Notes: generated from the letters alone by a model not told the origin. 64,000 bases of DNA from Seonamhaeicola sp. (GCF_028281565.1 NZ_JANQJQ010000021.1:62001-126000); one strand, 5' to 3'; positions 13,105-22,672 are shown, counted from the first letter of the stretch. Made by a program: numbers and translations.

Positions 13105-14796
13105 TTAATTCTGAAATGGCAAACCGGTGGTTATTTTTTCCCAGGTTAGGTTGCCTACAAAATTACCGGTATGATTCGAACTTGTTGCATCTTGTGCAGA
13201 GGTTCCGGAACCATCGTTTAATTTCCAGTATCCTACTAAACCGGATTCATTTCCATTTAACCTTACATCTTTATTTGTATTAATGTCATTTGCAGATTTG
13301 GCTACGTTCCACATACGCACATCACTTATTTGACCCACAAATAACCTGGTAGCGTCATTAGCACTTCTGCCTATGTGAAAATTATTGGCATTGGATGTGT
13401 TAATAGGGCTTGAACCACTGCCAGTAATATCGGTTTGCAATTCGCCATCAATGTATAATAAAACATCCTCCAAACTAGCACCGTCAGTAGGAACCACAGC
13501 CGCTACGTGATGCCAAATACCGTCATTTACAGTTTTTGTTGTATTTATTCCTCCGCCTTGATACTCAACTCTTAATCTGCCACTATTTAAACGCATATCC
13601 CATTTTTGTTGATTCGATCCTATACCCCAGGATAAAATTAACGTCTCGGTAGTTTTACTGGCATCTGTTTTTATCCAAGCCTCCACGGTGCGTTGGGTAC
13701 CGCCGGAAATGCCCTGGAACGTTGGGGTTTCTATATAGCTGGCGCCGTCAAAATTAACTACATAGATGCCATTTACTGAGTTTTCAAAAGCAACAACTGC
13801 GTCTTGTAGGGTAGCCAAGGCTGCATCAACAATAGACTGCCCTGTTGAAAGGTCATCGGCGACACTTTGAGCGGTATCTATCGCCGTTTGTAAAGTGGCT
13901 TTAGCTCCAACTGGATATTGCCCTAACTCGGAGCCTTCAATAGCAGTATCATGGATAGTCTGTGCGTTAGCTATACCGGCCAACAGCGCTGTAATATCTC
14001 GGTCGGGCCCTCCAATACGTGCGGCATTAAATGTTTCAACCGCGGCTTGCAAGGTTGCTAAAGCATCATCAATGTCTGATTGTGTAATCCCTTCGGTACT
14101 GCTTGCAATAATTTCGGCAGCATTTATAGCGTTTTGTAGTATGGTTTTAGAGCCTATGGTATAGTCCCCAATTTGGGTACCCTCAACGGCGCTATCATGT
14201 AAATCTTGGGCGGCATCTATTTCAGTATTAAGCGCATCAAAATCCAATGGGGGATTTTTAGCATCGTTAAAATCGTTTAAAGCTGATAGTAAGGCTGATA
14301 AGGCACCATCTATCATTGCCTGGGTTGCATCAGTATTATTGGCTACTACCCTTGCAGCATCAATAGCCGATTGCAAAATGGCTTTTGAACCCGCTTGATA
14401 TTCTCCGGGAAAATCCCCTTCTACCGCAGCATCATGTAAGGATTGTGCATTCGATATGGTACTTTCCAGACTGGTACCATCTACAATAACAATACTTGAG
14501 TTATAGGTGTCTATAGCCGTTCTTAACCTTTTCGTCGCTAAATCTATAGTGCCTTGGTTAATGGCAGTTGTTCTATACGGTGCATGGATCTCAATAACGG
14601 CGTTTAAAATGGCCGTCGAACCTATAATTATATCACCATTCTTTTCACCTTCTTTACTAACATCAGCAGTAGTTTGAGCTTCAGTTAAAGTGGAATCGAA
14701 TTCCGTATAATCAATGATATTTAAATCGTCATCGTTACACGAATGAAGTGTAATTATAGCTAAAATTAAAACACTAAATAGTTTTTTCATTGTCAT
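13105..14796 (-). CDS. Surface lipoprotein with four FIVAR-like helical repeats and a C-terminal LamG domain
   Basis: Probably a cell-surface glycan-binding protein; no catalytic motif is seen. The 563-residue protein has a lipoprotein signal (LHSC, Cys20; a second ATG two codons in is also possible). About residues 28-345 are four tandem repeats of roughly 75 residues, each with the pattern AQ-LHD-A-EG followed by G(S/A)K-LQ-AI-A. They resemble FIVAR-type three-helix modules that act as stalks or sugar-binding modules. The C-terminal 215 residues look like a concanavalin-A-like LamG domain (VEAWIKTDAS, WHHVAAVV, LYIDGELQ, GYWKLNDGSG). It has its own promoter region with the 27-bp motif and a core element identical to that of SusC at 16488, so it is very likely co-induced with the locus. 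Exact ligand unknown. Confidence 0.85.
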   Translation of the reverse strand: MTMKKLFSVLILAIITLHSCNDDDLNIIDYTEFDSTLTEAQTTADVSKEGEKNGDIIIGSTAILNAVIEIHAPYRTTAINQGTIDLATKRLRTAIDTYNSSIVIVDGTSLESTISNAQSLHDAAVEGDFPGEYQAGSKAILQSAIDAARVVANNTDATQAMIDGALSALLSALNDFNDAKNPPLDFDALNTEIDAAQDLHDSAVEGTQIGDYTIGSKTILQNAINAAEIIASSTEGITQSDIDDALATLQAAVETFNAARIGGPDRDITALLAGIANAQTIHDTAIEGSELGQYPVGAKATLQTAIDTAQSVADDLSTGQSIVDAALATLQDAVVAFENSVNGIYVVNFDGASYIETPTFQGISGGTQRTVEAWIKTDASKTTETLILSWGIGSNQQKWDMRLNSGRLRVEYQGGGINTTKTVNDGIWHHVAAVVPTDGASLEDVLLYIDGELQTDITGSGSSPINTSNANNFHIGRSANDATRLFVGQISDVRMWNVAKSANDINTNKDVRLNGNESGLVGYWKLNDGSGTSAQDATSSNHTGNFVGNLTWEKITTGLPFQN

Positions 14797-14833
14797 TAAT
14801 TTTTATTTAAAGTTTAGTTAAGTTTAAAACCTG

Positions 14834-14847
14834 GAGGTAAAATTATA
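14834..14847 (-). promoter_or_regulatory. Core promoter element of the LamG lipoprotein gene
   Basis: Minus strand reads TATAATTTTACCTC. Thirteen of these 14 bases recur at 16433-16446 in front of SusC, in both cases exactly 20 bp after the 27-bp motif. It does not match the usual TAnnTTTG box well, which fits an activator-dependent promoter. Confidence 0.6.
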
Positions 14848-14867
14848 GCAATTAATAAAACGGCTTG

Positions 14868-14894
14868 TTTCATAAATGGGGACTAAATGTTGCA
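14868..14894 (-). promoter_or_regulatory. Operator-like 27-bp motif, copy 2 (upstream of LamG lipoprotein)
   Basis: Minus strand reads TGCAA-CATTT-AGT-CCCC-ATTT-ATGAAA. The TGCAACATTT half is identical to copies 3 and 4. It lies 71 bp upstream of the ATG at 14796. Confidence 0.68.
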
Positions 14895-14908
14895 ATGCCA
14901 TTATTAAA

Positions 14909-15997
14909 CTATTTTTTTACCACTTTGATGGTGGCCATATGGGTGTTATCCTGATTAAAGGCCTTAACAATATAGATGCCATTGGCCAAAGCACTGAAAT
15001 TGGCACCACTTTGTCCTATTATGGTTCTTTTCATAACTTTAGTTCCCAATACATTGAAAACCTCAATGGATTTTACATGCCTACTGCTAAAATGTAAATG
15101 GTCCTTAACGGGGTTAGGGTAGGCATTGAAATTTTCTAAGGTTACCTGATCAATGGCTAGGGTTAAAGGGTTGGCTCCGTTATATAAGTCTAAAACGTCC
15201 TGGTCTGATAAAGCTCTTTTAAAAACAGCTATATTATCCCATTCAGATTTAACATCTTTAGAGTCGCCATCACCATTAAGCGAGGCTGTTACAGCTCCCG
15301 TTCCAGAGTCTATAGAGCCTCCTCTGTAACTTAGGTAAACTTTAACATTGGTATTGCCTGTTAATCTACCACCATTATCACCTCCAACACCATCTAAATC
15401 ACCTTCAATATATAATCTAAATAATCCGTCGGTATCATTATAAGTTAGCACAACATGCTTCATACCCTCAAGTAGGTCATCTCTAACAGGAAGCCGGCTA
15501 CCAAAAGCATTAGCCGTATTACCTATTTTTAGACCATTCATTTGACCATTGGCAAACTTGTGATGTAAACGGCGAAGCGCCCAAACACCTGGATTAGGTT
15601 CAGAATCAAAAACAGCTATGGAAATAAACCCGGTATCTTGCACATTGCCTATGGACATACTATTATCACCATTCCCGGAACCTTCATATTTGGCTACAAT
15701 GGAGAAACTACCATTTCCCAAAACCGTTTCATCTAATATAATATGGCTCTGTCTGTCCATGGAAAGAGTGTTATTTGTCCCGGAACCATCATCTGTTACA
15801 CTGTTGGCTACCTGTGCTACACTGCCTAAGTCCTTAACCTGTACATTAGTGCCCCCGGCATCTACGATGGTAATCCCTGTTGGTTTGTCAGTTCCAAGGG
15901 GGTCAGCCTCTTCAAAAGTCCATTCGAATTCTGCTCCTTGTGCATATGTCAGTATGCTCAAAAGCATAAATAAAATCGTTGGGTAAATTTTTTTCAT
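14909..15997 (-). CDS. Secreted LamG-like protein with type IX secretion sorting domain
   Basis: A 362-residue extracellular protein of unknown ligand. It has a signal peptide (LLSILTYAQG, about residues 1-20), a beta-rich concanavalin-A/LamG-like body (about 21-280, with HVVLTYNDTDGLFRLYIEGD typical of the fold), and a C-terminal Por-type sorting domain (about 288-362: NAYPNPVKDHL, then NVLGTKVMKR and GIYIVKAFNQ) that directs export by the type IX system. No catalytic residues are recognised, so a sugar-binding role is more likely than a lyase role, though a degenerate lyase cannot be excluded. It is divergent from SusC at 16488 and both sides of the shared spacer hold a copy of the 27-bp motif, so it should be induced together with the SusC operon. 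Confidence 0.85.
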   Translation of the reverse strand: MKKIYPTILFMLLSILTYAQGAEFEWTFEEADPLGTDKPTGITIVDAGGTNVQVKDLGSVAQVANSVTDDGSGTNNTLSMDRQSHIILDETVLGNGSFSIVAKYEGSGNGDNSMSIGNVQDTGFISIAVFDSEPNPGVWALRRLHHKFANGQMNGLKIGNTANAFGSRLPVRDDLLEGMKHVVLTYNDTDGLFRLYIEGDLDGVGGDNGGRLTGNTNVKVYLSYRGGSIDSGTGAVTASLNGDGDSKDVKSEWDNIAVFKRALSDQDVLDLYNGANPLTLAIDQVTLENFNAYPNPVKDHLHFSSRHVKSIEVFNVLGTKVMKRTIIGQSGANFSALANGIYIVKAFNQDNTHMATIKVVKK

Positions 15998-16109
15998 AAT
16001 AAATTGTTTAAAAAGTTTAGTAAAAACACAACGCGATAAGTCCTGGTGAGTTAATGATTTAAGGTTTGGTAAAGCTACTTAACAATGTTTATGTAGAGTC
16101 CTTTCCCGT

Positions 16110-16136
16110 TCTTAAGAAAGGGGTATAAATGTTGCA
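16110..16136 (-). promoter_or_regulatory. Operator-like 27-bp motif, copy 3 (upstream of secreted LamG protein)
   Basis: Minus strand reads TGCAA-CATTT-ATA-CCCC-TTTC-TTAAGA. It lies 112 bp upstream of the ATG at 15997 inside the 490-bp spacer 15998-16487. The rest of that spacer, apart from copy 4 and its core promoter, shows no gene or clear structure. Confidence 0.65.
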
Positions 16137-16385
16137 AAAGGGCTTTTTTCCAAATAGTACTAAGGACCAGGATGTCTTGAATAATTTTTTTAAGTTTAAT
16201 TTTTGAAGAAGCCCAAATCAAGCATGATTTAATGGATTTTAAAAGAAATGTGATTATAAAACAATAGTTATTAATATGTTGTAAATGAAGTTGTTAAAAC
16301 AGGTTTTTAAAGCGTCTTAAATCACTTTGAAACTTTGTCCTTTTGGCTTGGGGTTTTTAGTTTTTAAGGTCTCAAAAGCATGGCC

Positions 16386-16412
16386 TGCAACATTTGTAGG
16401 TAACAATTAAGA
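16386..16412 (+). promoter_or_regulatory. Operator-like 27-bp motif, copy 4 (upstream of SusC operon)
   Basis: Reads TGCAA-CATTT-GTA-GGTA-ACAA-TTAAGA on the + strand. The first ten bases and TTAAGA match copy 3 at identical spacing; the central CCCC is replaced by GGTA. It lies 75 bp before the SusC ATG. Confidence 0.6.
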
Positions 16413-16432
16413 TGTCCATGAAATAGCTTATA

Positions 16433-16446
16433 CATAATTTTACCTC
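16433..16446 (+). promoter_or_regulatory. Core promoter element of the SusC operon
   Basis: CATAATTTTACCTC, exactly 20 bp after operator copy 4, matching 13 of 14 bases of the element at 14834-14847 with the same 20-bp spacing. It lies 41 bp before the ATG. Confidence 0.6.
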
Positions 16447-16487
16447 ACTTAACTAATATTAAATTAAACTTTAAAAACTTTTAATGT

Positions 16488-19400
16488 ATGAATCTCAAGT
16501 TTATTATACTATTACTTTGTTTTAGCTGGGTTGGTGCAGTGCATTCCCAGAATACTGTTCAGGGTATAGTAACAGATAATAATGATATACCGCTTCCTGG
16601 GGTAAATGTTATTATTAAGGGGACATCCAATGGTACGTCAACAGATTTTGATGGGAACTTCACAATTCAGGCCAATGCTTCCGATGTCTTACAGTTTTCT
16701 TATGTAGGTTATATAACCCGGGATATCCCTGTGGGTAATCAAACAACCATCGCTATTAAGTTACTGGAAGATACCCAACAATTAGAGCAGGTAGTGGTTA
16801 TTGGTTACGGTACCAGTAGTAAAAAGGAATTGGTATCTGCCGTGGCTTCTGTAAGTGGAGAGGCTTTGGAAAATCAACCTGTGGCAAGGGTAGACCAAGC
16901 TTTGCAAGGACGGGCCGCTGGGGTTGAAGTAACCTCCAACAGTGGAGCACCCGGTACCGGAGCAACCATTAGGATTAGGGGGAATAGCTCTATTAATGGG
17001 AACAATGATCCACTGTTCGTGATAGATGGTTTCATTGTAGGCTCAGGTTTTAACCTTAACAATATTAATGTTAATGATATAGAATCTATAGAGATTCTTA
17101 AGGATGCGACTGCATTATCTATCTACGGAACACGTGGAGCAGCAGGTGTGGTATTGGTAACCACAAAAAGTGGTAAGGGGGTAACAACCGGGAAACCCAC
17201 TATATCTGTGAATCTTTATACGAGTATTGACGAAGTAACTAATCAAATCGAATTGCTGGGTGGCTCGGATTATGTGGATTATGTTAATGAAGCCGGTCAA
17301 TTTGTGCCGGGAACGCCAATTGATGTAGGTGGAGTACCTGTTTCAATAGGACAAACCGATACGTCTTTGCCACTGCGATTTGATCCAAATCAGGTGCAAA
17401 CTACAGATTGGTTGGATTTAGTAACACAGTCGGGCCTTAAACAAAATCTGGATGTTTCGATCAGGGGGAATGCCGAAAGCATAAACTATTATAGCTCTAT
17501 TAACTATTTTAAACAAGAGGGGGTTTTAAGAAATTCCGGCATTGAAAAAATGGTATTTAGGAATAATATGGATGTCGATTTATCGGATCGCTTTAAAGCA
17601 GGTATTCGTTTAAATATCTCGAGACAAAGAAGAGAGAATAATAAAGTAAATTATGGGAGTATTGTTAGTAGTGTCCTACCCATAAGAACGGTCTTAGATG
17701 ATAATGGCAATTATACAGATGAAAACCCAATTAGCGGGTCATTGCAAAGAAACCCTGAAGCTGATATACGATTAAGGGTAGATCACGATTTGGTAACCAA
17801 TATTATAGCAAATGCATATTTTGAATATGAAGTTGCTAATGATTTAAAGCTGAAATCCAGTATCGGGGCAACTTTAAATTATTTTAAGAACAATCGTTAT
17901 CTTCCTGGTCTTTTACCGGAACGTTTAGCCGTTAATGTAGGAGGTGAAGGAAGGATAAATACCAACCAATCTAAAAATATCCTACAGGAGAATACCCTAA
18001 CATTTGTTAAAAACTTTGGTAAACATAAATTTAATGTGTTGGGTGGTTTTACTTGGCAAAAAACTAATAATGAATCAGTAAGCACCCTGGCTGGAGGTTT
18101 CCCTTTTGATGTTTTGGAATTTAATGGATTAGGGATTGGTTCCGACCCGGAAACTTACCAAGTGGATTCAGGTTACAGCCAAAGAACCTTAGTGTCTTAT
18201 TTAGGGCGTATGACCTATTCATTTGACAAAAAATATATACTGACCCTGGTAGGACGATATGATGGCTCTTCAGTATTTGAAAAAGGGAATCAATATGCCT
18301 TCTTTCCTTCTGTAGGTTTAGCTTGGAATGTTGATGAAGAGTCTTTCATGGAAAACGTAGATGTTATTAATCGTTTAAAACTAAGAGGTAGTTTTGGAGT
18401 CGTGGGTGAGCAGGGTATTTCTCCCTTTAATTCTTTAGATCGCTATAACCCGACTTTTACCTATTTCAATGAAAATTTATATCCTGCGGTGGTTTTGGGG
18501 TCTCCCGCATCAAGAGGTTTGGTTTGGGAAACTACGGAGCAACTGGATGTAGGTTTGGAATTAGGTTTATTGAATAACCGAATAAGTTTTGAAGCCGGCT
18601 ATTACAAAAAGACTACAAAAGACCTGTTACTTAACACAGCCATACCTAATACGGCCGGTATAGGTAGATTAACACGTAACATTGGTAGCGTAGAAAATCA
18701 GGGAATAGAACTGTTGTTAAATACAACAAATATTAATAATGATAATTTTGAATGGTCCACTTCTTTGAGTGTGTCAGCAAACAGAAGTAAAGTTTTGGAT
18801 TTAGGGGGCGAAGATGTGATTACTTTACAATCTACCGGAAATCAAGGTGGTTCTTCTGCTGCCTTAATTGTAGGGCAGCCATTCCCGGTTTTTATAGGAG
18901 CCGAGTACCTGGGAACTTACCAGGATCCGCAACAAATTGTTGATGATAACCGTGTAGGGAGGTCCTTTATCGGAAGTCCAAGATTTAGGGATTTAGATGG
19001 TAATGGAACCATAAACAATCAGGATGCTCAAGTCCTAGGAAGTCCTGAAGCCGATTTTTATGGTGGATTTAGGAATACATTTAGATATAAGGGCTTATCC
19101 TTAGATGTGTTTTTTCAAGGTTCTTACGGTAATGAGGTATTCAATGTCCTTACGCAAACCTCTTTTTATGGTCGTGGAGATCAAAACTTAGACCGAAGGG
19201 TTCTGGACAGATGGCGTCAGGGTATAGATGAGGTTTCCAATATACCTCGGGCCGGGACTTCTACCTCATTGTTCAATCCTAACAGTACCGTAAATGTGGA
19301 AGATGGTTCTTTTCTAAGACTTAAATCGGTAAGTCTGTCTTACGATTTACCACTTGAAAATACAACGCTGAAAAATACCTTCAGCAGCATTAATATTTAT

Positions 19401-19565
19401 GTTACGGGAAACAACTTGGCACTATTTACGGATTTTAGTTTAGGTGATCCCGAAGTAAATAATTTTTCATCCGGTTCCGGGTTTAATTCCGTTTCGCAAG
19501 GTTTTGCTTCAGGGCAATATCCGTATGCCAGAAGTATAGTAACGGGTGTAAAATTGGAATTTTAA
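16488..19565 (+). CDS. SusC-family TonB-dependent outer-membrane glycan importer
   Basis: Outer-membrane barrel that, with the SusD lid encoded next, imports oligosaccharides using TonB energy. The 1025-residue protein has a signal peptide (about 1-20), a carboxypeptidase-regulatory-like domain (about 22-98, GIVTDNNDIPLPGVNVIIKG), a TonB box/plug start (VVVIGYGT near 106), the plug domain with RIRGNSSINGNNDPLFVIDG, and a C-terminal barrel ending in aromatic-rich strands and a final Phe (VTGVKLEF). There is no N-terminal STN domain, so it is not a sigma/anti-sigma transducer, which fits control by an HTCS instead. It is followed by SusD after 12 bp. The substrate is inferred from the neighbours only: a sulfated polysaccharide. 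Confidence 0.96.
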   Translation: MNLKFIILLLCFSWVGAVHSQNTVQGIVTDNNDIPLPGVNVIIKGTSNGTSTDFDGNFTIQANASDVLQFSYVGYITRDIPVGNQTTIAIKLLEDTQQLEQVVVIGYGTSSKKELVSAVASVSGEALENQPVARVDQALQGRAAGVEVTSNSGAPGTGATIRIRGNSSINGNNDPLFVIDGFIVGSGFNLNNINVNDIESIEILKDATALSIYGTRGAAGVVLVTTKSGKGVTTGKPTISVNLYTSIDEVTNQIELLGGSDYVDYVNEAGQFVPGTPIDVGGVPVSIGQTDTSLPLRFDPNQVQTTDWLDLVTQSGLKQNLDVSIRGNAESINYYSSINYFKQEGVLRNSGIEKMVFRNNMDVDLSDRFKAGIRLNISRQRRENNKVNYGSIVSSVLPIRTVLDDNGNYTDENPISGSLQRNPEADIRLRVDHDLVTNIIANAYFEYEVANDLKLKSSIGATLNYFKNNRYLPGLLPERLAVNVGGEGRINTNQSKNILQENTLTFVKNFGKHKFNVLGGFTWQKTNNESVSTLAGGFPFDVLEFNGLGIGSDPETYQVDSGYSQRTLVSYLGRMTYSFDKKYILTLVGRYDGSSVFEKGNQYAFFPSVGLAWNVDEESFMENVDVINRLKLRGSFGVVGEQGISPFNSLDRYNPTFTYFNENLYPAVVLGSPASRGLVWETTEQLDVGLELGLLNNRISFEAGYYKKTTKDLLLNTAIPNTAGIGRLTRNIGSVENQGIELLLNTTNINNDNFEWSTSLSVSANRSKVLDLGGEDVITLQSTGNQGGSSAALIVGQPFPVFIGAEYLGTYQDPQQIVDDNRVGRSFIGSPRFRDLDGNGTINNQDAQVLGSPEADFYGGFRNTFRYKGLSLDVFFQGSYGNEVFNVLTQTSFYGRGDQNLDRRVLDRWRQGIDEVSNIPRAGTSTSLFNPNSTVNVEDGSFLRLKSVSLSYDLPLENTTLKNTFSSINIYVTGNNLALFTDFSLGDPEVNNFSSGSGFNSVSQGFASGQYPYARSIVTGVKLEF

Positions 19566-19577
19566 AAAACAGAAGTT

Positions 19578-21101
19578 ATGAAGAAATTAATAATATTAAC
19601 ATCAATTTTATTTTTTGGACTTGCTAACACCGGTTGCGATCCGTTTTTAGAAGAAGAACCACGAGGCGTTCTGCAAACAGGTAATTTTTATAACAACGAT
19701 AACGAAGCTTTGCTGGCTTCAAATGGTCTTTATAGAATTTTGCACAAAGGGTCCTTGTACAGAACCCGAGGACTGGATAATTATTACGTTTCCGGTTGTG
19801 ATTTGGTGGGACCAAGTAGAAATGTCAATGGAAACATTCACAATTACCTTATAGATGAAGGCGTAGCCGATGGAAATGCTACTTGGGGAGCTTTATATGA
19901 AATTGTAAGAAATGCAAGTGATTTAATTGCAAGAGCTGGCGGCAATGAAAACCTCTCTGAAAATGTGCGTAACCAGGTTCTTGGAGAAGCATACTTCTTG
20001 AGGGCTTTAGCCTATTTTCACCTGACTAACCTATGGGGGAATGTACCTTATTTTAGAGAATTATTACCCCTTCAGGAATTATCAACTATAGAGCGCTTTT
20101 CAAAGGATGAGATTAAAGCCGATATGAAAGCGGATTTAGAATTGGCTTTTGATTTATTGCCTGCCTCTTATGGTGATGCGGAATTGGGTAGAGCCACTAA
20201 ATGGGCTGCCAAAACATTACAGGCCAAGTTCTACTTGTTTGATCAGGAATGGCAATTGGCCTTGGACGCCTGTAACGAGATTATAGATAACTCACCGCAT
20301 AGGCTATTGGATGATTTTGCCGAAGTGTTCAATCAAACAGATCCAACAAACCAATACAAAGACGAGCATATCTTTGTGGTTGATTTTACCACGGAAGGTG
20401 TGATTGGTGATGCCGGAACTTCAAGAACCGATGATTATACACCTAGAGGCAGTAGGGACGAACCTGCAGTTGCTTCTTTAAGGTCGCAATTTTTAGCAGA
20501 CTTAGACGCCCGTGGAGAGGAAATGACCGGGTTCGCCTGGGCCGTTCCATTACCGCAATTTGCAAATCAATCTAACTGGGATCCAGACGATTTAAGGTAT
20601 GACGCCACGATTGTAACGGAGTATATAGGGTACCAATTACAGTTTCCATATTTTAGAAAGAACTGGAATGTGACCAAAACATCACCCAGGTTTGACCATC
20701 ACGAAAACTACATTGTATTCCGTTTGGCAGATATTTATTTAATGGCCGCAGAAGCCGAAAACGAATTAAATGGTCCTAATAATGCTTACACTTATGTAAA
20801 TACGGTTAGGGAACGTGCCTTTGAACCCGATAAACCATGGTCAGGTTTGTCTGAGGAACAATTTAGATTAAACATTCGTGATGAACGTAAGTTTGAGTTA
20901 GCCGCAGAGGGACATAGAAAAATGGATTTAATTCGTTGGGGCATATTGCTCGATGTTGTCAGATCTGTCCAACACAGACCCTTCAATAACCCGGCCGCCA
21001 ACATACAGCCAAAGCATGTGTTATTACCTATACCACAGCAAGAACTTTTGTTAAACCCCAATTTATTGAATACTGACCCAACAAATAACGGATATAGATA
21101 A
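19578..21101 (+). CDS. SusD-family surface glycan-binding lipoprotein (RagB/SusD)
   Basis: Extracellular lid of the SusCD importer. The 507 residues contain a lipoprotein signal (ANTGC, Cys20) and the SusD layout: DPFLEEEPRG after the Cys, N-terminal helical TPR-like region with VLGEAYFLRALAYFHL, and the C-terminal segment with RLADIYLMAAEAENEL, VNTVRERAF and RDERKFELAAEGHRKMDLIRWG. The gene follows SusC by 12 bp. A hairpin with a T-run follows the stop and may reduce transcription of the enzymes behind it. Confidence 0.96.
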   Translation: MKKLIILTSILFFGLANTGCDPFLEEEPRGVLQTGNFYNNDNEALLASNGLYRILHKGSLYRTRGLDNYYVSGCDLVGPSRNVNGNIHNYLIDEGVADGNATWGALYEIVRNASDLIARAGGNENLSENVRNQVLGEAYFLRALAYFHLTNLWGNVPYFRELLPLQELSTIERFSKDEIKADMKADLELAFDLLPASYGDAELGRATKWAAKTLQAKFYLFDQEWQLALDACNEIIDNSPHRLLDDFAEVFNQTDPTNQYKDEHIFVVDFTTEGVIGDAGTSRTDDYTPRGSRDEPAVASLRSQFLADLDARGEEMTGFAWAVPLPQFANQSNWDPDDLRYDATIVTEYIGYQLQFPYFRKNWNVTKTSPRFDHHENYIVFRLADIYLMAAEAENELNGPNNAYTYVNTVRERAFEPDKPWSGLSEEQFRLNIRDERKFELAAEGHRKMDLIRWGILLDVVRSVQHRPFNNPAANIQPKHVLLPIPQQELLLNPNLLNTDPTNNGYR

Positions 21102-21122
21102 ATAGGTTTTATAAAAGGACAT

Positions 21123-21157
21123 AACATGCTAGTAACCCGTATTACCATGTTGTTTTT
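21123..21157 (+). terminator. Partial terminator or attenuator after SusD
   Basis: AACATG pairs with CATGTT and, after a 3-nt bulge, GTAA pairs with TTAC. The stem is followed by G and five T. It sits between SusD and the first enzyme gene, where SusCD loci often reduce transcript level. Confidence 0.45.
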
Positions 21158-21186
21158 AAGAATAGATAAATAATAAAGACTCATAT

Positions 21187-22671
21187 ATGAAAATGTTAAG
21201 AAATGTTCTATTAGCGGTTATTTTGATAATATCGGCTTCTTGTAAAAATGAGAAAAAGGAGGACCTGGGTTCAAAAATAGTATCTAGCGATAATGAAATA
21301 CGAAAGCCTAATATTATTTACATTTTAGCCGATGATCTAGGATATGGGGATTTGAGCATATATGGTCAGAAAAAATTCTCAACGCCCAACATTGATAAAT
21401 TAGCAAAAAATGGCATGTTGTTCACCCAACATTACTCAGGAAGTACGGTATGTGCTCCATCGCGTTCTACCCTAATGACCGGGATGCATACAGGACATAC
21501 CGTTGTAAGAGGTAACAAGGAAATAGATCCTGAAGGACAATATCCAATTCCAGACGAAACGTTTACCATTGCAGAAGCCCTTAAAAAGGCAGGTTATACT
21601 ACAGGAGCGTTTGGTAAGTGGGGATTGGGATACCCGGGATCAGAAGGGGACCCAACAGCGCAAGGTTTCGATAATTTTTTTGGATATAATTGCCAGCGCT
21701 TGGGACATAATTATTACCCAAGGCATTTATGGTCTAATAACGATTCCATTGTACTACCTAAAAATGCAGGATACAACAAAGGAACTTATGCGCCACAGTT
21801 GATTCACGAAAAGACCATTGAATTTATCGAGCAAAATAAAGAGGTTCCATTCTTTGCATACGTTGCATCGATTATTCCCCATGCTGAACTGGCTGCTCCC
21901 GAAGAAATTGTAAAGAAATATAGAGGGGAATTTAACCCCGAAAAGGCATTTAAAGGAATTGATGAGGGACCTAATTATAGGTTAGGACCCTATGAATCCC
22001 AGGCAGAACCTCATGCTACTTTCGCGGCTATGGTTGAAATTCTGGATGCTCAAGTTGGGGAAATCATGGCCAAAGTTGAAGCCTTGGGAATTGCGCAAAA
22101 TACGCTAATAATTTTCACCTCGGATAATGGTCCGCATAGGGAAGGCGGGGCCGATCCCGATTATTTTGACAGCAATGGAATTTATAAAGGATACAAAAGA
22201 GATTTGTACGAAGGTGGTATAAGAGTGCCAATGATTGCCTCTTGGCCCGGTAAAATTAGGCCTAATACCAGAACAGATCATATCTCTGCGTTTTGGGATG
22301 TGTTCCCAACCTTTACTGAAATAGCAGACGTAAATACGCCAACTAATTTAGATGGTGTGTCATTTTTACCAACACTTACCGGTAATAACGAAGCGCAAGA
22401 ACAACATGAATATCTCTATTGGGAATTTCATGAAAAAGGGGGCAGGCAAGCTGTTAGAAAAGGCAATTGGAAAGCGGTTAAATATAATGTGCTTAAAAAA
22501 CCAAATGCCCCTATTAAACTTTTTGATCTACAAAACGATCCGGGTGAGGAAAATGATATTGCCCATTTGCACCCTGAAATGGTTGAGGTAATGGATAGTA
22601 TTATTAGGCATTCCAGAACAGATTCGAAGGTCTTTACTTTTAGTCAAAAAACTTTTTTAAACGTCAATTAA
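21187..22671 (+). CDS. Family S1 sulfatase lipoprotein
   Basis: Formylglycine-dependent sulfatase of 494 residues. Lipoprotein signal (ISASC, Cys19), metal pair D49-D50 (LADDLGYGD), activation motif CAPSR at Cys89, and SDNGPHREGG further on, all in the usual S1 order. The GHTVVRGN stretch after the activation motif is shared by many algal-polysaccharide sulfatases. It is the third gene of the SusC operon, 85 bp after SusD, and only 1 bp separates it from the next gene, so it is translated together with the GH30-like lipoprotein. Substrate position unknown. Confidence 0.95.
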   Translation: MKMLRNVLLAVILIISASCKNEKKEDLGSKIVSSDNEIRKPNIIYILADDLGYGDLSIYGQKKFSTPNIDKLAKNGMLFTQHYSGSTVCAPSRSTLMTGMHTGHTVVRGNKEIDPEGQYPIPDETFTIAEALKKAGYTTGAFGKWGLGYPGSEGDPTAQGFDNFFGYNCQRLGHNYYPRHLWSNNDSIVLPKNAGYNKGTYAPQLIHEKTIEFIEQNKEVPFFAYVASIIPHAELAAPEEIVKKYRGEFNPEKAFKGIDEGPNYRLGPYESQAEPHATFAAMVEILDAQVGEIMAKVEALGIAQNTLIIFTSDNGPHREGGADPDYFDSNGIYKGYKRDLYEGGIRVPMIASWPGKIRPNTRTDHISAFWDVFPTFTEIADVNTPTNLDGVSFLPTLTGNNEAQEQHEYLYWEFHEKGGRQAVRKGNWKAVKYNVLKKPNAPIKLFDLQNDPGEENDIAHLHPEMVEVMDSIIRHSRTDSKVFTFSQKTFLNVN

Positions 22672-22672
22672 A

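Noticed and set aside
13895..14164. Open frames on the opposite strand of large genes (for example here, 15618-15986 and 56997-57431)
   Set aside because: They mirror strong coding frames with domain motifs, lack recognisable features and have no own promoter or spacing; treated as shadows.
16386..16412. Doubt over operator copy 4 because it lacks CCCC
   Set aside because: The doubt was set aside: both outer blocks and the 20-bp spacing to the core promoter match the other copies.
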